Below, in pieces: positions 41,701 to 53,700 of a stretch of 64,000 nucleotides of DNA. The position numbers and the translations under genes were made by a program. This stretch comes from an uncultured Pirellulaceae bacterium (GTDB lineage Bacteria; Planctomycetota; Planctomycetia; Pirellulales; Pirellulaceae), in contig CALCJM010000166.1 in assembly GCA_937967505.1 (NCBI GenBank), forward strand, positions 1 to 64,000, read 5' to 3'. Every line of letters starts with the position of its first letter. The first letter of the stretch is position 1. Under the pieces are notes generated by a model. That model searched no databases. It worked only from the letters and a program-made list of their open reading frames with translations, and had not been told where the DNA came from.

Positions 41701-44700
41701 CTGGGTAATCCTGACTACATCGACCCCGATTCGGATAACGACGGCATCTTGGATGTCGCTGAACGAGGTGACGGGCAGGGTTCGACTTACTCAGCCACCG
41801 ACACCGACGGTGACGGTCTGGCCGATGTCTTTGAAGGCAGCGATGTCAACGACTTCTTCGATGTCAACGATGAGAATGTTTCTACCGCTGCCAACAATCA
41901 GGTCGCTGACCTCAGCGAACACAACCTGGCTGCCGATCTCGCACTGGCCAATGACCTCAGCAACGTTGCTCCACTGAGCATTGATCTGGATTTCCGCGAT
42001 GCCGATCTGGACAACGACGGTGTGGTTGATGCCGATGACCTGGATGATGACAACGATGGTATTCTGGATGAAGTTGAGTTGGATCTCTTGCCGTTGACCA
42101 TCGGTTTGGATGCCAACGACCTGACGTTCACACCGGCCGGAAATCCGGGCAACGTCGGCGACGAAGCACTCTACTCGAATGTCGGCACCGCTGATGGTGT
42201 ATCAATCGATTTACGCCTGACCGTAACGGATAATTCGGATCCAGCCAACCTGGTCGTGAATATTGCCGGGTTCACTTTTGGTGCCGACCTGTTTCCGATT
42301 CACCTGGAAGGCTCACCCAACATCGGAACCGCGGAGGTTACGTTTGAGTTCTTTGAGGCAGGGACAACCACGCCCGTTGCAGTTGCGCCTCAATTCATGT
42401 GGAAAGATATCGATGTTGGTGAGTCAATCTCGGTAGCCACGGCGGACCTGGTCAGTTACCAGACATCTGCAGTGAGTTCCATCGAATCCCAAGTCGACGC
42501 CTCTACGACGTTCTCATCGACGAGCTCCAGCAACAATGCATCGAATGAATCACTGTGGATTTACAATCAGTTCCAGTCTGTTGAGTCGATTTCAGTCCAG
42601 TTTGCCAAGCGAGCCCTCAACACAGGTTACAGCTGGGGATCGGAAGCATTCACCAATGGCGGCGAAGTTGTCGAGGTCAATCCTGTCGTCGGCGCGGACA
42701 CTGATAGTGATGGCATCTCCGATCACCGCGATCTCGACAGCGACAATGATGGCATCAGCGATGCCTACGAATCACAGGCTTTGGCCCGAGAGGCTGACAC
42801 CAACAGCGACGGAACGGTTAGTGAAGCAGAGTCACTTGCCTGGTTGCAGTCCAACGTCGCAGGTTTCACTGGAACCTCTGGCGATGCCAACGACGATGGC
42901 TTGATGGATGTCTTTGACGGAACCGTCAACACGAATCTGGGGGCAACCGACTTCGGTACGACGCCGGAAAATTCAGACAGTGATTTGTTTGCCGACCATC
43001 TGGATCTTGACAGTGACAACGACGGCATTGCCGACACGATCGAAGCTCGTCCGACCGCGGGCTACGAAGCCAACGATGGCGATGTGACCGACAATGATGC
43101 CGATGGCGACGGTGTGATCGACTTATTTGACAGCAACGACGGAGACGGTGCGTCGGCACTGTTTGGCGGAAACTTCACCACTCCGGTCAATACCGATGCT
43201 TCGATCGTTGGTGCGAGTGACGCGACACCGGACTACCTGGATGCCGATAGTGATGGTGACGGCAAGCTGGATACGGGGGAAGCCGGTACCATCGCGACCG
43301 CGCCCAGCTATGTCGATCCAGACGGCAGCGTGAATGATCCCCAGGTCAACCTTGACAACGAGTTCGGCGATACGACCGAGGTTGCCTACCGCGAAGCGGC
43401 TGACACAGATGGCGACAACATCATTGATGCAGTTGACATTGACGATGACAACGATGGTATCCTGGACACCGTCGAACAGCCAAGTAACTTTATCACTGTG
43501 CGGCCGGTCGCTGATCTGGGTTTGACAATTGGCAGTTTGAGCAGCAGCGGCTCCCGCGATATCAGCGATCTATTCGACCTTCCAGACGATAGTGTTATCT
43601 TGTCCTGGGTCAATGCGGCACCCGCCAGTGCAAACTCCTTTGGGGTAGGCACCGATTATTCAGCGCAGTTCACCGTGAGCGGAACGACCGCCGTACGGCT
43701 GGGACTAACACATGGAAGAACACTTGACCCTAATTCGACGGACGGATTCATTGCATTGGATGGAGCCGCATACGAATTCACGGCCGGGGTGGAGCCGGGC
43801 TATGAATCAAGCCAGGTGGGCAATACCTATCAAGTGATTGGAGGTGCCACCGCAGATGGACAAAACGATCCAGGTATTCGTTGGGAGTCGGTGGGGGAAG
43901 CAAGCTCCGTTGAACTATTTTCGACAAACGGACCGTCGAATAACCGCGTGTCGCTGTCAATCAGTGTGTTGATTGATACAGATAACGATGGAGTGTTTAA
44001 TCAATTCGACCTGGACAGTGACAACGATGGCATCACCGATAACGTCGAGGCTCAATCGACCGCTACCTACATCGCCGCCAGCGGACTGGGGGGGACGGTT
44101 GATTTCATCGACCTCAACATGGACGGACTCGATGATCGTTACGACGATACTCAAGCCGGGGTCGGTCAAAACGCTGATGGCAATTACACGCACGTAGGTA
44201 CGGGATTGACGCCCGTCGATTCAGACAGCGCGTTGGCAAGTGCCGACGGCATTGCTGACTACCTGGACACCGACAGTGACAACGACGGCATTTCCGATGC
44301 CGACGAAGCCGGTCATGGCATTGCTCAGGCTGCGATTGACGCGTCTGCCGATACCGATGGCGACGGTCTACAGGACGTTGTTGAAGGTGCCGCTGTCGAC
44401 GATGGTTTTGATGTCAACGACGAAAACGTGACAACGACAACCGCTGGAGTCGTCACCGCTTTCAATCTGTCCGATAGCGATAGCGACGTTGCGAACGATG
44501 GGCTCGACGCGGTAAATCTGCTGCGTGATGTGGATTTCCGGGATGTGGCCGAACCGGTGGAGTGGAACCTGAGCAGTTCCGCAACGACGGTCGCCGAAGG
44601 CGGATCGACGAACTACACGGTCTCCCTGGATGCCGCGTTAATCAACGGGAAATCTGTTTCCGTTGAGCTTGGATTGACGGATGACGAAACGGGGGCGAGT

Positions 44701-47700
44701 GACCATGGCGTCTTCACAACCGCAGTTGCGACTGCCGTGACCGCCTACAACGCGGGTGCAAATCCGGGAAGCCTGACGTGGGATGGAACGACGCTGAACT
44801 TTACCAGCGACGGTACCGGTGTGATGGCGGATTTGGTGATCGCACTGCCGGCCACGGATGATGCGTTGGTTGAAGGCGACGAAGACTACACGATCGCGCT
44901 CTCCAACCCGACAAGTGCAGACGGTGACACCGTCACGCTGGCAACGGCCTCCGTCACAACCACCATCACCGATGATGACACCGCGACCTGGGACGTTTCA
45001 AGTACCACGACGACAGTTGCCGAAGGGGATCTGATCACCTTCGATTTCGATCTGGCCGGTATGTTTGGTGACGCCGAACAGGCCAGCGTGGTGATCAACC
45101 TGAACGACGGAACCAATGGTATCGACGCCGGTGACCTGGGGCTGCCCGCCGATGCCAATCAGGATGAACTGTACGCGGCAATCAATGCCGCAGTTGCATC
45201 ACGGGCCGACCTGGCCTTCGATGACACGACCGGCCTGCTGACCTTTACGGCTCAAGCTGAAGCGGACGAAATGGAAACGCTGTCGGTCAGCATGGTCGCG
45301 TTTGATGATGTGCTTGCCGAAGGTACTGAATCGTTTACCGTTGACTTGAGCGGTCCGGTGAGCGCCACAGGGGCCGACGTTGAGGTTGGAATGGCCAGCG
45401 TTGGCGTTACCCTCACCGACGATGACCCGTTGGAGTGGAATCTGACCGGCAGCGGCAGCGCGGCCGAAGGAACCCAGGCCCAGTACACGTTGACGCTGAC
45501 CGGTCAACTGGCAGCCAACGAATCGGCTTCTGTGAAATTTAACCTGACCGACGTATTGACGGCCAGCAATGACCTACAGTCCTTCAGCGCAAACCTGACT
45601 GATTTGCAGACTCAACTGGCAGTCGTTGCCGCAGGTCGCGCGGATCTGGAATTCGACGCCAGCACCAACGAACTGACTTATACCGCCACCGCCGACGGCG
45701 ACACGATGCCCAATGTCGTTCTGGTACTCGATGCGATCGACGACAATTTGGCCGAAGGTGCGGAAAACTTCACCGTCTCGATCAGTGCCGCGGCCGTTCC
45801 AAGTTCATCCGGAGCCGCCGTTTCGATCGGCAGCGACGATCTGGTTGACACCACAATCACCGACAACGATCCAGTTGAGTGGTCGATCACCGGTGACACT
45901 TCGGTGGCCGAAGGTGATACGGCAACCTGGAACATTGACCTGAGCGGACTGTTGGGCGATGGTAAGGATGTCAGCGTCGTAATTGGCCTGACCGATGGAG
46001 TCGATGGAATCACCGCGACCGATCTTGGCTTGCCAGCGGGCACGAATCAGGACGACTTGTACGCGGCGATTACTGCCGCAGTTGCCAGTCGCGCCGATTT
46101 GGCGTTCGACGACACGACCGGCACGCTAACCTTTACGGCTCAAAGCGAAGGCGACGCGATGGAAACCTTGATGGTTTCTCTGGACGCCACCGACGATGCA
46201 TTGATTGAAGGCGATGAGACTTTCACCATCGCACTGTCTGCACCATCAAGTAGCGACGGAGTGACAACAACTCTGGCCACTGACAACAGCGTTGACGCCA
46301 CCATTACCGACAACGACACCGCGACCTGGGCGCTGTCGGCGGACGCGACGGTGGCCGAGGGCGGTACGATCACCTGGAACCTCGATCTGGCCGGCATGTT
46401 CGGTGACACCGAAGAAGCCAGCGTTGTGGTCAACCTGAACGATGGTGCCAGCGGCATTAACGCGGGGGATCTGGGACTGCCAGCCGATGCGAATCAGGAC
46501 GATTTGTACGCCGCGATTACCGCTGCGGTTGTGGGTCGGGCTGATTTGACGTTCGACGACATGACGGGCGCGCTGACCTTTACGGCCCAAAGCGAAGGCG
46601 ACCAGATGGAGACGCTCTCGGTTAGCCTGCCTGTGGTCGATGACGCATTGGCAGAAGGCGTGGAAACGGTCAACGTTTCGTTAAGCTCTCCCTCCAGCAA
46701 CACCGGAACTGCGAGCGTGCTTGGCGCTGTCGTTTCGGTTGACACCGATGTAACGGACAACGACACCGTTGAGTGGTCGATCGCTGGTCCGACAGACGCA
46801 GACGAAGGGACCGACGCCACGTTTACACTTTCTCTGGCCGGCCCACTGGGAGTTGGAGAGGACGCCTCGGTGGATCTTGGTTTGACGGATGTCGATACCA
46901 ACAGCGCGGACTACGCCGACTACGTCGCAGCCCTTCAAGCCGCCGTGGATGCTTACGCCGGACCGGGAACGGTGGCCCTTGATGGCTCGACGGTCACCTT
47001 TACGGCAACCGCCGATGGCGACGTGATGACGGCGCTGATGATTGATCTTGGCGTGGTGGACGACGGCCTGATTGAAGGCCCTCAAGACTTCAGCCTTGAT
47101 TTGACCAATGCGGCTAGTTCGACCGGAACCGCCGTGGCGATCGATGTGGCGACCGCAGAGACGACCATCAATGACACCCAAGGCGGCAGCGGACCTGCGG
47201 ACGGGCCGGCGGTCTGGTCGGTCTCCGGCCCGACTAGCGTCGACGAGGGCTCCGACGCGCCGTTTACGATTGCCCTGGCCGGCACCTTTGGCGAAAACGA
47301 AGCTGCATCGGTGGATATTGGCTTGTCCGCCATCGACACCAACAGCACGGATTACGCAGATTACGTCGTGGCCGTTCAAGCGGCGGTGGACGCGTACACG
47401 GGACCGGGCACGGTCGTCTTCGACGGTACGACGATTACCTTCACCGCCACCGACGATGGCGACGTGATGACGCCGCTGGTTGTGAATTTGCCCATCAGCG
47501 ATGACGGGATTAGCGAAGGCGTGGAAGATTTCTCGATCGACTTGACCGGCGCGAGCAGCTCAACCGGAGCCAGCGTGATCGTCGATAGTGCGGCGGCCAG
47601 CAGCCAAACCACCATCAATGACACGCAAGGACCGGGCGGCGCAGCCGATGTGACCGAATGGGCCATCACCGGTACCAACGATGTCAACGAAGGTGCGACG

Positions 47701-50700
47701 GCTCAGTACACGGTAACTTTCACGGGACCATTGGGGGCGAACGAAGTTGCAAGCGTCGATGTGGGATTGATCCCAACCGATACCAATGCTGACGATTACG
47801 ACGATGCCGTGCAAGCGGTCCAGGACGCGGTCGATGCTTATGCCGGTCCGGGCACGTTGGCCTTTGATGGTACGACGATTACCTTCACCGCCACCAACGA
47901 CGGTGATGTGATGACGCCACTGATGATTGATCTGCCTGTCGAAAACGACGGTTTGATCGAAGGGGCCGAAGATTTTGAAATCGCGCTCAGTGCTCCGGCC
48001 AGTTCGACCGGTGCCACCGTTGGCATTAGTCCGACCGAGGGCAGCGTCGTCACGACGATCGGCGACACGCAAACGCCGACCGGCCCTGAACTTGATGGCC
48101 CAGCCCTGTTTGCGATCAGTGGTCCAGCCAACAGCGATGAAGGTACCGAGCCCGTGTATACGGTCACTCTGGCGGGCACGTTCGGTGCCGGTGAGGCTGC
48201 GTCGGTGAATATCGGTTTGACCGACATCGACACCAACAGCGCGGACTACGACGATTTCGTCATGGACGTGCAGGACGCGGTCGACGACTACGCAGGCCCG
48301 GGGACCGTGACCTTCGACGGCACGACGATTACCTTTACCGCCACCAACGATGGTGACGTGATGGCACCGCTGCTGGTGGATATTTTGTTGACCGACGATG
48401 GCCTGATCGAAGGACCGGAGGATTTCTCGATCGAACTGACCGCTGCGAGTAGTTCGACGGGAGCCAGTGTCTCGATTGATCCAGCCGCTGCCAGTAGCAC
48501 CACGACCATCAATGATACTCAGGGCGACAGCGGGCCAATCGACGGACCGGGTGAGTGGTCGATCTCGGGCGACGCCAGCATCGACGAGGGCGGCAACGCC
48601 AACTATGCGATTGATCTAACGGGCACCTATCAGGCCGGTGAGCAAGTTTCTGTGGTCGTCGATTTGACCGACGGTTTGACCAATAGTTTTGACTACGGCG
48701 TGTTGGATACGGCTTTGGCCGCCGCCGTCGTCGGGTTTGCGGATATCGAATATGACTCCGTAACCAATACACTGACCTATACCGCGCCAACCGACGGGGC
48801 CTCGATGCCCGCGTTTACGTTCGAGCTACCCATTGTGAATGATATTTTGGTCGAAGGCCAGGAAGACTTCGCCATTGGACTAACGATGGCCAGCAGTGCG
48901 ACCGGTTTATCACCCGTCATTGGCACCGACATGGTCACGACGACGGTCGATGATACCCAAGGTCCGTCCGGACCACTGGATGGTCCGGTGGAATGGTCAA
49001 TCTCGGGTCCGGCTGACGGTGACGAAGGCACCACGCCTCAGTACACGATTGGCTTGACAGGCACCTTTGGTGAAAACGAAGTCGCCACGGTAGACATCGG
49101 TTTGACCGACGTTGACACCAACAGCGCTGATTACGCGGACTACGTCGCCGCGGTTCAAGCAGCCGTTGACGCGTACACGGGAGACGGAACGGTTGCCTTC
49201 GATGGCACCACGATCACGTTTACTGCGACCAATGATGGTGACGTGATGACGCCGCTGGTTGTGGATCTACTGCTGGTTGACGATGGTCTGTTGGAAGGCC
49301 CGCAGGACTTCAGTCTGGATTTGACCAATGCGGGCAGTGCGAGCGGTTTGACCGTCGCCATTGATTCCGCTGCCACCTCGGCTGCCACCACGATCAACGA
49401 CACGCAAGGACCGGCAGGCGTATTGGATGGACCGGCCACCTGGTCGATCTCCGGGACAACCGCCGGCGATGAGGGCACGACCGCCCAGTACACCATCGGT
49501 CTGGACGGTACCTTTGGCGAAAACGAAGTCGCCACGGTGGACATCGGTTTGACCGATGTGGATACCAACAGCAGTGACTACGCCGACTACGTGGCGGCGG
49601 TTCAGGCTGCCGTGGACGCGTACGCCGGACCGGGGATGGTTGCCTTCGATGGCACGACCATCACGTTTACCGCCACCAACGATGGCGATGTGATGACCGA
49701 CCTGGTGGTCGATCTGCCACTGACGGACGACGGCCTGATTGAAGGTCCAGAAGACTTTAGCCTTGACCTGACCAACGCGACCTCGCCAAGCGGAGTCGAT
49801 ATCGAAATCGATGCGGCAGCAGCAACCGCTACGACGACGATCAACGACACGCAAGGTCCCGCCGGGCCTACCGAGGGTCCGGCCGAGTGGTCGATCACAG
49901 GCCCGACATCCGGTGACGAGGGAACCACGCCTCAGTACACGCTCGGGTTAACCGGAACGTTTGGTGAAAACGAAATTGCTACCGTCGATCTGGCACTCAA
50001 TGACATTTTGACCAACGCCGACGACTACGCAGACTTTGTTTCGGCAGTTCAAGACGCCGTTGACGCCTACGCCGGACCGGGTACGGTGGCCTTTGATGGT
50101 ACGACCGTGACCTTCACGGCGACCGCCGACGGTGACGCGCTGACCGCGCTGGTGATCGACCTGCCCTTGACCGACGATGGCAACATTGAGGGGCCCGAAG
50201 ATTTCTCAATTGACTTGACCAACCCGACGTCTACGACCGAAGCCAATGTCGCGATCAACGCATCGGCCAATACGGTCAACACCACGGTCAATGACACGCA
50301 AGGCCCCGCCGGACCAATCGACGGGCCGGCCGAATGGGCGTTGAGTGGACCTGCGGAGCAAAGCGAAGGAGAAACGGCGACTTACACGGTTTCGTTGGGC
50401 GGCCAATTCCAGGCTGGCGAAACAGTCTCGGTCGAGATCGCTTTGGCTGAAAATGATACGCTTAACGGAGTCGATTATGCGGACGTGATCGCCGCGATCC
50501 AGGCCGCCGCTGACGCCAACCCCAACGTGACCTTTGATGGTACCACGTTGACCTTTACCTCACCGGCCGATGGGACTTCGATGGACGATTTGGTCATCGA
50601 AGTGCCGTTGACGGCCGACGGTTTGCACGAGACGCCCGAATCGTTTGAGCTAATGTTGAGCAACCCGGAAAGCACGACCGGCGTGACGACCTCAATCGAC

Positions 50701-53700
50701 CCGACCGCGACCACGGTTGCGACGATTATCAATGGACCGCCAGTCGCCGAAAACGACATCAACAGTACGCTGGTCGATACGCCTGCGACAGGGAACGTGT
50801 TGACCAATGACAGCGATCCGGACGCTGATCCGTTGACAGTGACATCCGTCAATGGACTGCCAATCAACGGCCCGATCGCCACCACCGGGGGCGGCTCGGT
50901 CATGATGAATCCGGATGGCACCTATGTCTACACACCAGCCAATGGTTTCGCCGGCAGCGACTCCTTCACGTACGAAGTCTGTGACGAAGCGGGCAACTGC
51001 GTGGAGGAAACGGTTTCGATACGCGTGACTGATACGACGGCCAATCCGGACAATACGCCTCCAATGGCCGGCGATGACAGTTTCGAGGTACTGGACAATC
51101 CGGCGATGCCGTTGAGCAGCAGTCTGGTTGGAAACGACAGCGATCCCGATGGTGATACGTTGACCGTCGTGGCCGCCGGTGGCGTTCCGGCGGGGACTCC
51201 GTTTACCACCGCTGCAGGTGGCTCGGTCGTCGTGAATCCGGACGGTACGTTTGTCTACACGCCGGTGGCAGGATTCGTGGGAGAAGATTCTTTTGAATAC
51301 ACGATCGCTGATCCAACGGGAGCCTCCGACACGGCAACGGTCAGCTTCGATGTGCAGCCGGATCTGGACCCGACCGCCAATCGCAATCCCGATGCCAACG
51401 ACGACACAGCGGTGACCCGGGTCAATACGCCATCGACGGGTAACCTGTTGGTCAACGACGTTGACCCGAACAACGATGGACTGACGGTCGCTTCGGTTGC
51501 GGGCACGCCGGTGGCCGGATCAACCATGATTGCAACCGACAGCGGTGGCACACTGACCGTCAACCCAGACGGCAGCTACCAATACGTACCGGCCGACGAT
51601 TTCCTTGGCAGCGAAACGGTAACGTACACGATCGACGACGGCAACGGTGGCACCGATATCGCGACCCTGGTGCTGACGGTCGTTGATACGCCACCGCAAG
51701 TCGAAGACGATTTGAACAACACGTTGTTGAACGTTCCTGTTGACGGCAATGTGCTGACGAACGATTCCAGCGATCCGGGAGATGACCTCGTGATCGGTAA
51801 CGGCAGCGGGGCACCGATTCTGGGCCCGACACCGATTTCAACCGAAGAAGGTGGGGTGTTGTTAATCAATCCCAACGGTAGTTACACCTACACGCCGCCC
51901 GTCGATTTCATTGGCACCGATACGGTAACGGTCGAAGTTTGTGATGAGCAGGGCAACTGCGAAAACAGCACGCTGACCATCGAAGTCCGTAACACAACCG
52001 ATGGCTCGGGGGCTCCTCCGATCGCCAATAACGATGCCGCAACAGTGCTTGAAAATGGCTCGGTCGATGGTGATTTGCTGGCCAACGATGGTGATCCTGA
52101 CGGTAATCCGATTGCGATTGTGACCGAACCGGTCATCCCACCGGCCAATGGCACCGTTGCCATCAATCCCGATGGCACGTTTACCTACACGCCCGATCCG
52201 GACTACATCGGCGTCGATTCGTTCCAGTACCAGATCATCGATTCGACCGGAGCAACCGACATTGCGACGGTGAACATCACCGTGTTGGCCGACGACAACG
52301 GGCCGGGCAACAATGCCCCGGCCGCTGGCGACGATGCAGGTGTGGGCCAGGTCAACCAGCCGATCGTGGGCGATTTGTTGGCCAACGACAGCGACCCCAA
52401 CGGGGACGACTTGATCGTCAATACCACGCCGATCAGTGGTCCCGTCAATGGAACGCTGGTCATCAATGACGACGGCACATTCGAGTACACGCCCAACGAC
52501 GACTTCTTCGGCGATGACAGTTTTGTCTATGAAGTGATGGACGAACTCGGAGCGACCGATCAAGCGACGGTGTTCCTGACGGTCTTTAACAGCCCACCGG
52601 TGGTTGAAAATGATATCGTCAACACAATCGCCAACACACCCGTCAGCGGCAACGTGTTGACCAACGACAGCGATCCAAACGTCGATGATGAACTGACCGT
52701 CAACACGACTCCCGTGACGCCGCCGACCAACGGCACGGTGGAACTGAACGAGGACGGCACGTTCACCTACACGCCGAACGACGACTTTGAAGGTACGGAT
52801 TCCTTCGAGGTTGAAGTCTGCGACGAGGCCGGGAACTGCGACACGTCGGTGGTTGTAGTCGAGGTGCGGAATCCGCAAGGAGCCACCCCGAACGACTCAC
52901 CACCGATCGCCAACTACGACATCGTCAGCGGTCAAGTTAGCCAACCAGTGTCCGGCAATTTGATCAGCAACGATGGCGATCCGGATGGCAACGCCATCTT
53001 CATCAACACGACCCCGTTGACCCAGCCGACCAACGGAACCGTGACGATCAACCCGGACGGCACGTTTACTTACACGCCGGTAGACGGGTTCGTTGGAACC
53101 GACTCCTTTGAGTACCAGATCACCGATTCGACCGGAGCCACCGATACCGCGCTGGTCACGATCAGTGTAACGCCGGATCAAAATGGCCCTGCCAATGACC
53201 GGCCTGCCGCCAACGACGACGCCGGCATCGGCTTTGTTGGCCAACCCCTCACCGGCGACCTGTTGGCCAACGACAGCGACCCCAACGGGGATCCACTGGT
53301 GATCAATACGGCTCCCGTTGTACCACCCACCAACGGCACGCTGACGATCAACAGCGATGGCACCTACCAGTACGTTCCCAACGAAGGCTTCTCCGGCACC
53401 GACCGTTTTGTCTACGAAGTGATGGATGACTCGGGTGCGACCGATCTGGCGACGGTTTATCTGACGGTATTTGATAACCCACCGGTCACCAATCATGACA
53501 TCAACAACACGATTGTTGACACTCCGGTCACTGGCAACGTACTGTTCAATGATGGCCCGGCAAACGTTACCGGAACTTATGTGGTAACAGAGGTCGATGG
53601 CCAGCCAATCGGCAACGGCCCCATCGAAACGGATTGCGGTTTGGTGTTTATGGAAGCCGACGGTTCGTACCGCTTTGAACCATTGCCGGGGATGAGTGGC

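Noticed and set aside
46774-50740. Regular DNA repeats as a CRISPR array
   Set aside because: Period is about 447 nt and the reading frame is open throughout; these are protein-domain repeats.
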